Notes: generated by a model from the letters alone, not told the origin. Numbered from the stretch's first letter, positions 22,226-33,840 are shown. The stretch is DNA of 64,000 nt from Galeruca laticollis (GCA_963921935.1 OY998176.1:142520305-142584304), one strand, 5' to 3'. Program-made: numbers and translations.

Positions 22226-22824
22226 TGTTTATTTTTTATTTAATTTAAATGAAAATAATATTATCTTGTTTTATATTCTTTTTTTAATTAAGAATATGGC
22301 TTTAATGTGAAATGATTCCAATTGGTTTAGTTTTAGAATCATAATGTTTCACTAAATATGTATTCTTAATTTTTTTCACTAATAAATATTATTTTCAATA
22401 GTTTCAGACTTTGTTACATTTGACCCCCGTGCATGTTACAATTGTCACACCTGCGGGTACGATTGTAACATTCTGTCCCACCACATTATATATATTTTTT
22501 CTTGTTAATGAAGTGACCAACATCATTAATATTAATTATTTCTATAGCTATATCTTTGGCACACATGGAGGCATTTATGTTTCTTTTTAATTTTATAGAC
22601 AGTAACAGAAAAAAAATCATAAGTAAAAATTGTTACAACTGTACCCGACCTCCCCTACATTAATTTGCCCAAGTGGGTCGAAAATGACCCACATCATATT
22701 TCTAAAACTGACCTTTACATTTTTATTTTTAGTATCAACCCATCATAAAAATTTCATTTTTCACAACATGTACAAGTTTCATAAGGAAAATGCAATAAAA
22801 AAATTCTGGGCATAAATGGGTTAA

Positions 22825-22945
22825 GCATGTTGATGAGTATACTTTTGACGTTTATCTATGTGTCTTTGGTGAAATGGATTTCAGCAGACTTGCTGAGTCG
22901 ATAGCGCCTTTGCCGCTCGGCTATTTGAAGGAAAATAGATAACAC
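22825..22945 (-). pseudogene. GCDTTS/CXC-family remnant beyond the piggyBac insertion
   Basis: Minus-strand reading (frame continuous with 17600 if the transposon and one TTAA are removed) gives RQRRYRLSKSAEIHFTKDT followed by INMLKVKLKDNGIRPQ across the junction. The continuity across TTAA supports insertion of piggyBac into this older gene. The decay is too strong to define the N terminus. Confidence 0.45.
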
Positions 22946-24684
22946 AATGAAGTGATTTTATAATTAATTCTTTCATTTTTATGATAAGGGTAAATGTAAT
23001 ATTTAGTTTCTATTTAATTTATATACAAATGTTGGTTAGGCTAGCTCAAATATATATAGTCGGGCATGAGACTCTTAACTCCCTTCGAGTTCTGGATTTT
23101 AAATACGTTGGTACGCCTAAGTTATGGAACCTATTTTTGTTTTTTTATCAGAAAGAAACGACAATGACATACACTCTAATTATATATTTTATAAGAACTA
23201 TGAAATGGAAATACGAAAAGAAGTATATATATCAATACAAACAAAATTTAAATCTAATACGATGAAATAAAAAATTAACTATAACCTAATAAATTTTGAA
23301 CTAAAATACCCTTATGCTAGGAAATTGAATTTGAATGGCCAAATCAAAATTATTTTAGTTATTTAATTGGTTAACCAATAAAGTACTCAACACTGACCTG
23401 GCACTACCGATGTCTTCTTCTGGAACCAACAATCAATCTTCTACACCAACACTTCTATTAATGTGTCTACCATATACACATACTCTGGAACTTTACACGT
23501 GAGTTTAAAATTATATTTCAGGTATAATTTAAGATGTCATATTTTTCTTTTTCCTTTTCCAATTCAGACTTCAATTAATTTAGAAATATGATCTAATGGT
23601 ACTCTCTGTTTGTCTTATCAACCCAATACCTTTCTTTTCTATGTCTTTTAATCCTATATCTTCTGTACCTTCAATTCACTTTTAAATCTTTCCAATTAAC
23701 TTCTTCAACTTCATTCACACTTTCTATATACTTTTCTTTACTTATATGAGGACTTTACTTCTATTTCAATATAATTTTAACATTTTATTTAACTACGTCC
23801 TCTCTCCAAAATATCATAAAAATATCCTACAATTTTTTTAAAATCAACAACTCCTATTTTTCCCATCCGTTGCTATGGACAAAACTCATCATCTCACTAG
23901 ATTTTTTTTAACAATAATTTACAAATCAGAGGTTTTCATTTAATTTCATATTTTTCTTAACTATTTGATGATATTTAATGTTTTGTTTATTTCCAAAATA
24001 ATTTAATTTATCTATTTAAAACTCTACTTCTCCAAAAATATCCCTATTTATAAAAAAAACCTCTCATTGTGAATTACTTTTCCATTCTAGATTAGACAAA
24101 TCTACAAACTGATATTTTTCAAAATATATATAATTCTTTTCAATTTCTATTAAAATTTGGTAACGATTATTATTGCTCATAAACTTGGCCTAAAATTATA
24201 TTAACAAAAATTCTTTATGTGTTATATTTCATTGTCGCTTTATACGCTTGTCAGAATTATATATAGTTCTATGACAACGAATTCCTGTCGCTGACATTGA
24301 ACTCTGTGGCGGCGTCAAGCTTCTGTCGCGGAAATTTCATGCTATGAAAGTAAATTTGACATTCCAATCAGTTGACAGTTATCTGTGTCAGAATAATAAT
24401 AAACCTGTAAAATAATGATTCTGCTACTAATTCTTATTAAACATGATGTATTATAACAATCTAAATGCATTTATTTATTCTTTTAAGGTTTTAGATACTT
24501 TTAATGACGTATATGACACATTTACAAGTTATTATATTGTTTAAAGATGGTTTTTGGTATACAGGTATGAATTGAATTATTTTATGAAGCCCTGACAATG
24601 GTAAATGTTTTGAGTATTATTTTAGCATCTCAATATTTACATTAAACAAATGATATCATAGGTACACATTCAATATATAACCCA

Positions 24685-24727
<43 letters not shown>

Positions 24728-26270
24728 AAAGGAATTTATGTTGTTTATACCATATTTATATCTCCAAAGATGACGCCGTTGGACGTATTACTGTCAAAAA
24801 TAATCTTTATGTTAAGCAACGATACGTTTTTTTTAAGTGACATTTCAGTGACTTTTATATTTCAATAAATATTTATTATGTCTTTATGAGGAAATCGACA
24901 AATTGATTATTGACTTTGAATGTCGTTTCTTTGATTTTTCAGGTATAGTAGTATGTTTATTGTAATTTGTAATAATATAGATAATAGTGTAAAATGATAA
25001 ATAAAAAAATGATTTTTCAGAGCAACACATAATTTCATTTGCCGATTCCATAAATATCAGAATAGACCGATTGTCTGAATGATTCTATTCATTTGATTTT
25101 CTGGACATTGATAATCTTTCAGAGCATTTTTCAGTTTTTTCATTACTTCAGGGCGATATTCAGGTGGAGTTAATTTTATAGCTCTATCCGTTACTCCTAT
25201 AATAAAACTGTTTTTTGTGATTTGGGATGGCAAATGATGTATACTCAATATAAAATACTCGTACATACAATTACACGAATGTATTGGAGAATTAATAGTT
25301 AATTCTCATTACGCACTTCAATTTCAAGATGTCACTTGGCATCATTGCAGGATTGAATTTCGTGAGCTATCTGAAATTTCCAACAGTAAACCCTTATAAA
25401 TCAACGAGTGGTATATTCTGTCACTTTCTTTTCGACTTAATGAACCACGATATATAAACTGAATGAAATCCCAGCTTGGGATAAAATTTTGACTGAAATA
25501 AAGATTAATTAAACTAAAAGATGTTCAGGAGCTTCTAATGCAAGTGTTAGAAAATGTTGCAACATTCACTCACAAAATTGTATTGCACATGTTGTAAAAG
25601 AAAATAAAATGTTCAAGTTAGATAGGATTATGAGTGATCTTATAGAATCTATAATCGTTTTTCCTCTAATTACGACAGTGAAGCAGATTCTGAGTAAATA
25701 ATTATATTTTATATAACATTTTTCAGTGTTTCTTCAGTTAATAAATAATAGACAATGTATTTCATAGTATAGATATATTGTAAAAGGTTACAAATAGTGT
25801 TTAATAAAACATGCAAATACTTCAATGACTAAATTATTTTTATACCAAATCTGATTTCATTGTGACGATTAACCATAATAGGTTGATTTTCCAGCCTATT
25901 GAAAACAAGCCATACTATTTGAAAATTTCCTGTTCGGTATGGGTACGTGATCTTGCTATGAAATATTCCAACTAAGCAATATATGGAGGAAGTGAGGACA
26001 AATACATTATTCAGCTAAAGTGTATCATACAGATATTTCTGATGATTTATTTCTAGAATAAAAAAAATTGTTATATTTTCAAATTAAACAAGTTATTATA
26101 CTGGAACAACTTCTGATATCTACTTCATAATTAAAATTGATAATTTAAAACAATTTTTTTATTTAAGTGATCTTCATTTCTCATACCTTAATTTTTGTTT
26201 CTCTATTGAGTATCTTTCAATAGAGATAAGAGACAATTAATAACTTGTAATGGAATTCATTGTGATTTGA
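22946..26270. other. AT-rich region without recognisable gene
   Basis: Contains a short TA microsatellite at about 24692-24723 and several pyrimidine-rich runs (23530-23900). A 69-codon minus-strand frame at 25057-25266 and an acidic peptide end near 25650-25698 (NRFSSNYDSEADSE) look protein-like, but neither can be linked to a family or to neighbouring exons. Confidence 0.45.
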
Positions 26271-26274
26271 TGTA

Positions 26275-26450
26275 GAGAGAGAGAGAGACCGGCTTCTTGG
26301 GCAAAGTACACGGCAATATAAACGTGTTTGAGCAAGAAAGAACTACCGGCTTTCTTACGAAAGACCACGGCGGTTAGAACGAGTTAGAGATAGAGCGAAC
26401 TGCCGGCTTTCGTACGAAAGACCACGGCGAATAACTCCGTTAGGTTACGT
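26275..26450 (-). repeat. Three 57-bp repeats with internal palindrome
   Basis: After a short GA run, copies starting with CCGGCTT fall at about 26289, 26346 and 26403, exactly 57 bp apart. Copies 2 and 3 contain CTTTC, a four-base loop and GAAAG; on the minus strand the loops read GTAA and GTAC. An outer CCG/CGG pair encloses the hairpin. The first copy is more decayed. The period is close to that of the hairpin array at 26788-27180. Confidence 0.75.
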
Positions 26451-26787
26451 AACTAAACCACACTGTAATGCGTATTGCCCAGGTAAGCCCAAAGGAGACA
26501 GGGTTCAATTAAATTAACTGATTTATTTCTAGAAAAAATATTATTTACAACGACAAAAATAAACTAAAATTCAATATTCTATATATTTCTCCGGAGCGTA
26601 AACATTTTGAAGGTCACGCTTCGACGGTCCGTATCCTTTCGTCGATTGATAGGTACTGATGGTCCGAATAGTATGTAGGTGAAACTTTAGCGGTGTGTAT
26701 TTCGATTCCGGCGATACACTCGACGGTGTACGGGACTCTCTACGCCCTGTGGAATGTTCAGTCAGCCAGGGATATGAGCAACCGGCG

Positions 26788-27180
26788 GATCAATACTCTT
26801 TCGGTTTTAGTCTCAAGATTTGAGAGTATCGTTTGTAGCTAGTCAGTACCCAGCTTAACGAATACTTCTGCTTGCAGGGACTGTAGTTATTACGGCGTGT
26901 CAATACCACACCGAAATTACACTAACAGTTCAAGCGATCGTTTATAGCCAGTCAGTACCCGGCTTAACGGTGCTTCCCTACGGAGATACTGTAGAGCTTT
27001 CAGTGTGTCAGTACCACACCGAAATTCTTCTAACAGTTTGAACAATCGTTCTCGTTTCCGTCAATACCAGAAACCAACGTCCGTTCTAATGAATGATGTA
27101 TAAAGTAAGATCAATACTCCGACTTAGTACAACACTCGGCGATAGATAGTGTAAAGCGTTTAAGGTTGAAGTCAATACCC
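26788..27180 (-). other. Array of eight hairpins with conserved 7-nt loop
   Basis: The word TCARTAC occurs at about 26789, 26843, 26900, 26952, 27008, 27061, 27110 and 27172, i.e. every 49-62 bp. Each copy is flanked by arms that pair with each other but differ between copies: on the minus strand AGCTGG/CTAGCT, CGGTGTG/CACGCCG, AGCCGG/CTGGCT, CGGTGTG/CACACTG, GTTTCTG/CGGAAAC, AAGTCGGA/TCTTACTT and AGGTCGAGG/CTTCAACCT. A-C mismatches seen on the plus strand become G-U pairs on the minus strand, so the structure is best as minus-strand RNA with loop GUAYUGA. Two adjacent units (about 26829-26937 and 26938-27046) also form a 108-bp duplication. No family known to me matches. Confidence 0.75.
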
Positions 27181-27189
27181 TCGACCTAA

Positions 27190-27517
27190 GCTTCGCACTG
27201 GAGGCGGCTAAACATGGAGGAGCACGAGTCCGTAAACCAATTCGTCTCATCGTCTGTTGGTTTGCATTTTTATATCCATCGTAGTGGTGGAAGTCTCTTT
27301 CCCTTCTACCGTCGATTCTTCGTGCGCATCCTGGCGTGGGGGCTCTGCTGTTCTGGTGGGGTATCTCGTCATCGCGGCGCTAACTGGTTTCTTGAATCGA
27401 GTTTCATAGTAATGAATTTATGTCAGTACAACACATAACTCAAACAACAACGCAGTAACTTCACAATAAAGATGTAACTTTTTACATAGGGTTAGTTCGT
27501 GTCTACAGTGTGTAGAC
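27190..27517. other. Moderately GC-rich flank of the hairpin array
   Basis: An accidental 74-codon plus-strand frame begins at 27214; I see no motif. It may belong to the same unknown element as the hairpin array. No LTR or TIR ends could be defined. Confidence 0.3.
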
Positions 27518-27520
27518 ACA

Positions 27521-27598
<78 letters not shown>
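27518..27598. repeat. (CA)n microsatellite
   Basis: About 80 bp of CA dinucleotides with one early interruption. Confidence 0.97.
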
Positions 27599-27601
<3 letters not shown>

Positions 27602-27734
27602 GGTGTGCTTAGGGTGAAAGCTACTTCAGTGCTCTTCGAAGGCTGCTTAAATACTCTCTGAGAAATGAGTTAACGCGCGCCAAAGATTCGTTACTGTTAT
27701 GTACCCGGTACGCTGGCTTCAAGAACAGTTGGAA

Positions 27735-29285
27735 TTACTTCGCGTTAATTTCAACATCGCCTTTTTTGTACAGTATTATAACGTTTGCGTTTTTCCATGA
27801 GTCTGGTATTTCACCGTTGTTAAGACATTGATTGAAGAGTCGCTCCAGGCACCCTAGAAGTTTTTGGCCTCCCATTTTTATACATTCAATTACTATATCA
27901 TCCGGACCAGCTGCTTTATTATTTTTCATTTTCTTCATGGCGCATTTGATCTCATATTTACTTATAGGCAGTAGGTCCTCAGTGTTATGTCTAATCAATT
28001 CAGCTCTTTTGTCCGTTACTTCACGTGGCCTTTCTTGAACTTTTTTGGAGTATAAGTTTTCATAGAAAGATCTCAGTTCGGGTCTCAATTTTGTCTCCAT
28101 TTTCATCCCGTAATATTACTATTTCTGATTTTCCCTGCGATAGTTTTTTCCTGAATACTCTAGGACGTTTATTCTCCTCTATCACATCTCGTATTAGCCT
28201 TTCATTGTACTTGGCCACATCCTCTCTTACTTGTCGTCTGATCTGTTTGTTTTCTTCTTTTAACTGCTCGGACGTCATGAATCTTTTATTTTCATTTCTG
28301 TCCCTAATTATATCTGTAGTATCGTCTGAAATTTTGCAGTTCTTCACTACTGTTCTGTTTCCTGGAATGGTTTTGTTTGTACTTTCTTTTATGCTGTCTG
28401 TCAAATACGTATACGTATATTGGGGGAGCTTTCTATTTCTCTGGTTAGCGTAGTTTCTACAATTTTTTCATATTTGTCTCCGTTGTGTCGAATGTACTGT
28501 ATCTCCTTTTCTTTTCTTTTTGAAGACAGTAATTTCCGTCTTTCCTGTTCTGTATCGATTGTGAAATTTGCCATGACCATCCTGTGATCACTTATAAGAA
28601 TATTTTTCAGCACAGTAACGTCTTTGACCATGTGTCTTGTGTTTGTTATAATGAAGTCGATCTCGTTTTTGGTATGAGCATCCGGTCTTTCCCATGTCCA
28701 TTTGCGCTGTAGTTTTTTTCTGGTAGAAAGTGCTCATCATTCTGTGTTGTTTTCCTTCCAGGAAGTTTATGAGCATTTGGCTTCTGTCGTCACTGATTCC
28801 TGTACCATATGGACCCATACAGGATTCCCCTTCTTGACGGTATCTAACCTTCGCGTTGAAGTCGCCGATGATAATGTGTGAATTTGATTTGATTCCATCC
28901 AATGTTGTAGTAATATTGTCGTACAATTCCTCTACTTCTTCGTCCATATGTTGGAGCATATATCTGAATTATTTTGAGTTGATAATGCTTGGAGATGTGC
29001 AGTATGATATATGCGACTCTTGTTGATATTGATATTGTAGCTGTAATATGCTCTGCCCACCTCTTATGCACAAGGAAACCCACTCCCTCGGAGGTATTAT
29101 CTTAGCTTACGTGATAACGTATATTTCTAGATGTCAGGTGAACAAGGTCCTCGCCAGTTCTTCTAATTTCGCATAGTCCTATGACATCCCATTTCGTATC
29201 TCTCAGCTCTTCTTCAAGTTGTAGAATTCTATCTTCTGTTCTTAAAGTTCTTACGTTGAGTGTGCGTCGCTATATTTAGTATTGT
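27735..29285 (-). pseudogene. RTE-like retrotransposon: endonuclease and start of RT
   Basis: The minus strand, from 29285 down, encodes LNVRTLRTEDRILQLEEEL, KWDVIGLCEIRRTG (catalytic Glu), HIIIGDFNAKV, ISDHRMVMANF (SDHxxV motif) and then a basic linker. The RT begins with PISKYEIKCAMKKMKNNKAA followed by GPDDIVIE, and VIILYKKGD. It stops at about 27735, before the palm motifs (F/YADD), so the 3' part is lost. Frameshifts occur near 28400, 28640 and 28900. The set of motifs is that of the RTE elements annotated in insect genomes as craniofacial development protein 2-like. It lies head to head with a plus-strand RTE at 29811. Confidence 0.85.
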
Positions 29286-29760
29286 TCTTCCCTTCGAGTA
29301 TTTCCCTCCCCCAGAATCCTTGAGGCTGCTCTTTTTTAAGGGGTGGGATTTTGGACATCTTGTCGTACCCACCTGGGGTATATTCAAATTTGTTTTGTTA
29401 CTCGACATTTGCTTGGAAGTCTATTGGCAATTATTCGCCACGCTGGCCAGACGTGTTGGCGAATGTTTTTTTGTATCAGCCGCTCCTAACATGGAGAGCA
29501 GAGAGCAGTTTGTAGCCGCCCACTCTGGGTCAGACGCTGCAGGGGAATCTTTTTAGCTTCACCTTCATCACTTCGGGACCTTATCGGCATGGGTGGCCCT
29601 ACCAGTAGCTACACTACCGCCGGCATCGCTTCCTGAATGTAAGGCTACTGAGCCCTCTCACCAACTACAAGGTTAGAGCAATTGAAATGTGTCAGAATAT
29701 ATATAACTGGTCACCTGGCCAAGAACTTGAAGGAACCACTGATGAGTGACTGTTAATAAA
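29286..29760 (-). other. Probable 5' untranslated region of the minus-strand RTE
   Basis: Sequence with higher GC content directly upstream (minus sense) of the endonuclease start, without coding motifs. The position, abutting the protein and ending near 29700 where composition falls, suggests the 5' UTR. The 5' end and target duplication were not located. Confidence 0.45.
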
Positions 29761-29810
29761 GATTCTATGAATGCCATTCGAAAAAAGTTTTATGTTTCAA
29801 AAGTAGCTGT

Positions 29811-32575
29811 GGGGTTCAATGGGGTAGTGAAGCGCAACATATGACGCCGTATCCAGCTAGCGTCAAGTAGCTTCTCCTACTCAATTCCGACTCTCACCTC
29901 CGCGGGGTGAACCCTGGTAGCCTGAGTAACCTTGTGGAAGCTGTGGTAACCAATTCCAGTGAGAAACAGGGTCAGGGCTAACGAGAGCGGGAGAAATGGT
30001 CCACCGAAAAGGGGTTTGTGCTATCGACCAGCAATCGATACGTATAAAAACCTGAAGCTACGAAACAGAAACTATTGCCTCGGAATCGGACGGATACACG
30101 GAATAAACGACGTAAGCAACGAAAAGAAGATATTCTTTTGGGAACATGGAATGTGATGGTATAAGAACAAGAGCGGTTGAAGAGCTTCAAAAATATATGG
30201 ATAATGGATATAACTACAATACAGGAAGTGAGATGGACAGCAACGGGAAACGATATAGTGTTCTGGTCAGATAGTGAGGATAGACATAAATACGGATGCG
30301 GCTTTGTCATAGCAAAGAGAGCAGTAAAAAACTTTAAGCCAGTCAGTGAGAGAATTTGTTATATCAGACTTAAGGGTAAATGGTTCAATCTCACGATATT
30401 TTCGATTTGTGCCCCGATAGAGGACGCAGAGGAGGGGAAGAAAGATGCATTTTATGAGCCACTGGATCAACAGTATAGGGCGGCTTGAAGGCATGATATC
30501 AGGGCAGTGATGGGAGATTGTAACACTAAACTGGGAAAAGAGGAGTATCTCAGAGAGGTGGTAGGAAGACATAGCCTACACGGCATAACGAATGATAATG
30601 GACACCGATTAGCAGAGTTTGCAATATCTAATAATATGGTAGTAAAATCCACACAATTTGAAAGAAAAAACATATATAAAGCCACGTGTGTTTCAAATGA
30701 CGGAACAACGCGAAACCAAATAGACCAGATTCTCATAGATGCAAGGCACTCTAGTGGCATCATCAGTGCACGTAGTATGAGAGGAGCAGACAGCAATACT
30801 GATCACTTCCTAGTCAAATCCAGGCTGAGAAAGAGAATAACAACACAGAAACTTGAACAAAAAGAGTCAAGAGAAGGATGGGACGTAGAAGCTTTTCAAG
30901 AACCCAAAAAGGAAGGTGAGTACCAAATAGCCTTGAGCAACAATTTCAAATGCCTAAGACACGAGAAAGATAATAAAGAACTCGAGGAAACATGGCAGCA
31001 AGTCGCAACAGTCATAGAAGAAGCAGCGACAGAAACAGAATTTCACAGAACAAGAGCACATACAAGAAAATTACTCAGAAATAAAAGAAGAACTACCTAG
31101 AACACCGAATACGGGAAATAGTCAGGGATAGAGGCATGAATCAGACAAGGAAGTTATTTAGGGAAGTAAAGAGAGTGAGGAGGAATGGGAGTGTAGGAGG
31201 AACGAAAGGCATGAGAAATGAAACTGGAGAACTTATAATGACGGATACGGAAATTGTTGAACAATGGAAGGAGTACTTTAAACAATTACTGAATATTGAA
31301 AGGAAGACAGAGGAAGAAGAAGACATTACCTTCCACTCAGCGGATATAATAATACCATCACCAACACTACAAGAAGTGAAAAATGCGATAACTTATCTCA
31401 AAGATCATAAAGCACCAGGTAATGATGGTATAAATGCAGAGTTGTGAAAAAAGGGAGGAAATGTTTTACACCGAAAAATATATGAAATGATCCTGAATGT
31501 ACGGGTACAACAGAAAATGCCTAAATATTGGAGCGGAAGTGTCATAATACCTATACATAAGAAAGGAAACAAAGAAGAATTTAGAAATTATAGATATAGA
31601 TATATCACTTATCAACACAACATACAAAGTATTGGCAACCATACTACTGATAAGGTTGACCCCTTATGCGGAAGACGTTATCGGCAACTATCAATGCGGG
31701 TTTCGTGCTGGAAGGTCAACGATAGATCAAATATTCGCGATCAGACAAATATTAGAAAAGAACTGGGATGTTCAGTAAATCTTTGTTGATTTCCAGCAAG
31801 CATATGACTCTATAAAAAGAAGCAGGTTATGGATGGCAATGCTAGAAATGGGCACCCCAAGGAAATTGGTGGAGCTAACACAAATGTGTGTGGTGAACTC
31901 ATATGCACAGGTGAGGATAGGAAGCAGAACATCAACTCCATTTAGGGTAACATCAGGACTCAGACAAGGAGATCCCCTCTCACCGTTGCTATTCAGTTTG
32001 GCCTTGGAGTATGCGGTTGGTAAAACAGCATTGGAACAAACTGAAGGTTTTGCTAAGCAGGGTTCAAAACTATTGTTGGCTTTTACTGATGATATAAATA
32101 CGGTAGCTCATTCAACGGGAGATATGAGAGAAGTGTTCTCCCAACTCAAGGAGGAAGCAGGTAACCTGGGTCTACCAGTAAATGAAGAAAAAACGAAATA
32201 CATGGTAGTAACCAAGAACCCATGACCTAGAATTAGACAGGACACTGGAGAAGACGCCACAATGCTGAGTTGTCAGAGCTGTATGGCAGTGAGAACATAG
32301 TAAAACACATAAAGGCTAATCTAATAAGATGGTCAGGGCATGTATTGAGATGAGAGGACCACAGATTGTTAAAAACAGTATTCCTTGAGAGACCAGATGG
32401 TAGAAGATCAATAGGCCGACCTAGGAAAATATGGAAAGATGCCGTCGCAGCAGATGTGTCTAGAATGGGAGTCCAACAGTGGGAAATGGAAGCACAAGAT
32501 CGAGGAAGATGGAGCGCGATAGTGGATGCGGCCAAAACTCACCCAGAGTTGTAGGGCCAGGAAAAGAAGAAGAAG
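29811..32575 (+). mobile_element. RTE-like retrotransposon with 12-bp target duplication
   Basis: The element lies between two copies of AAAAGTAGCTGT (29799-29810 and 32576-32587), which I read as the target-site duplication. It has a GC-rich 5' leader (29811-30120), one decayed pol reading, and a 3' end with AAG repeats (GAAAAGAAGAAGAAGAAAAG), the simple-repeat tail common in RTE elements. At 2.76 kb it is close to full length for this type. Confidence 0.85.
30125..32554 (+). pseudogene. RTE-like pol (endonuclease + reverse transcriptase)
   Basis: Reads LGTWNVMGIRTRAVEEL (endonuclease start), IQEVRWTATGND (catalytic Glu), RAVMGDCNTKLG, and NTDHFLVKSRLR (motif SDHxLV). The RT then shows YLKDHKAPGNDGINAEL, SVIIPIHKKGN, CGFRAGRSTIDQIFAIRQIL, FVDFQQAYDSI and LRQGDPLSPLLFSLALEY. 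In LLAFTDDINTVA the usual F/YADD has become FTDD, and EEKTKYMV follows. The C terminus ends RRSIGRPRKIWKDAV, the basic tail of this family. Stops near 30487, 31100 and 31445 and frameshifts near 30160, 31600-31790 and 32225 make it dead. All regions of a full pol are present in order. Confidence 0.9.
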
Positions 32576-32587
32576 AAAAGTAGCTGT

Positions 32588-33840
32588 CCATTGGCCAAAA
32601 AGTTGTGGATACTGTTTTGGATCATGAACTTGTTCCAGAGATGAGTGAAGGAATTTTACAGGACATGAAATTTATGTATGCAAAAGTCGATAAGAGAAGC
32701 ATCTTCCTTAGACGTCCATAAGTGATAGTGTGTAGAATAAATTACTTAAGAATAATTGATAAATTTAGAGAGCTTAACAAAAAAATTCATTTTAAGGATG
32801 AGTGGTGACTTAATCAGGAGAGTCGGGCAAAATTTAAATAATAAACATGCATGTATTGAAGGCTTATTATCTTCCTTAAGACTGGAAAAGTAGTCGTCTA
32901 AATATAGCGAATTCTGGAGGGATTTTCAACAAAACGGATTGAATAGTTTTTTTGCATTCATTTTTATCTATGAGTGAGTTTATTTTATCCTTTTAGATAT
33001 TGAAATGGAGAGGCCTAATGTTTTTTTTTCATCATAACGGAATTTCCTTCTTCTTCATAGTAGATTAATAAAAAAATGTATCAGAAAATATAAGGAGCTC
33101 CCTTTATAACAAAAGTTCCAATTACTATCTACATAAATTATTATATCATACAATAGTGTAAACAAAGGAAGATAAATATATATTAAATTCCTTCAAAAGG
33201 TCGATGCTCGTCACCGCAATAAATTTTTTAATAAGAGTAGACTATCCATCGCAAACCCTGCTTCAGTAGGCTGGACATAATATATTTGTTGGGTTGTTAC
33301 ATTTTGAGATGAAAAAGTACCTCAATATATCCCTTCTAGCCACATATCGGAGCGACAAAGAATTTCGATCGGCACAAATTCCCATAGAAGTAGCAATTTA
33401 TTGTATTTCCATGTCATTTACAGTCCTGAAAACTATTTTCCACTCAATTTTCAGCTACTCCAATCCAATATTGATGTACAAGAACGAGTCTAAGATTCCT
33501 ATCTGTTTTTCACATAGAAAATGGATGGTGTTCACGAATGTGGAAAATCAATGTTTATAGAAACCAGTTTGTTAGCAACAATTCTGAAAAATACATTTTC
33601 TAAACTTGAGCTTCAGTATAGCTGAAATATCTAGGAAAAGCATGAAGTGAAGGATGGTATCAGTTCATTTTCACAAAATTAATAATAATTTTTACAAAAT
33701 TGATAATAATCTGGTCGATTTAAACTACGTTTGAAAGATGAGAAATTTGCTTTCGTCTCTTATTATGATGTAGTAAAATCGTGAGAAAATAATATCTCTA
33801 ATACACAATAATTGGTTAGTTGTAGTGTACTGTGAAACTA
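32588..33840. other. No recognisable gene
   Basis: A plus-strand frame directly after the RTE duplication (32590-32720) reads KVVDTVLDHELVPEMSEGIL and is protein-like for about 40 residues. It may be an exon remnant into which the RTE inserted, but I cannot name it. The rest is AT-rich. Confidence 0.4.

Larger units (their letters stand above)
19893..22655 (+). mobile_element. pogo-like transposon nested in piggyBac
   Basis: Termini GGGGAGGTCGGGTACAATTG and the inverted right end GGGGAGGTCGGGTACAGTTG are flanked by TA at 19891-19892 and 22656-22657. The subterminal regions hold repeated GGTACAATTGTAAC-like words in both orientations (about 19902, 20258-20312, and 22411-22470 on the right). 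It is 2,763 bp with one transposase gene. It lies in the 3' untranslated part of the piggyBac element, just after its stop, and so is younger than it. Confidence 0.95.
17604..22820 (+). mobile_element. piggyBac-like transposon (host of a nested pogo)
   Basis: Both ends abut TTAA (17600-17603 and 22821-22824), the diagnostic piggyBac target site. Terminal CCCAT is inverted at the right end. The palindrome GGGTCGAAAAYGACCC is present close to both ends (about 17620 and 22677), and a variant GGGTCGCTAACGACCC lies near 17960. It carries one transposase gene and is interrupted by a pogo-like element at 19893-22655. Without that insert the element is about 2.45 kb. It is inserted into the decayed GCDTTS/CXC gene. 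Confidence 0.95.

Noticed and set aside
25057..25266. Minus-strand frame resembling a BESS motif (PPEYRPEVMKKLKNALKDY)
   Set aside because: Suggestive spacing only; no MADF domain upstream and no splice sites that connect it.
26788..27180. Regular repeats with unique intervals, resembling a CRISPR array
   Set aside because: The conserved part is only 7-9 bp, the arms co-vary with each other, no cas genes are present and the sequence is eukaryotic.
28025..28453. 142-codon plus-strand frame
   Set aside because: Antisense shadow of the minus-strand RTE endonuclease/RT linker.
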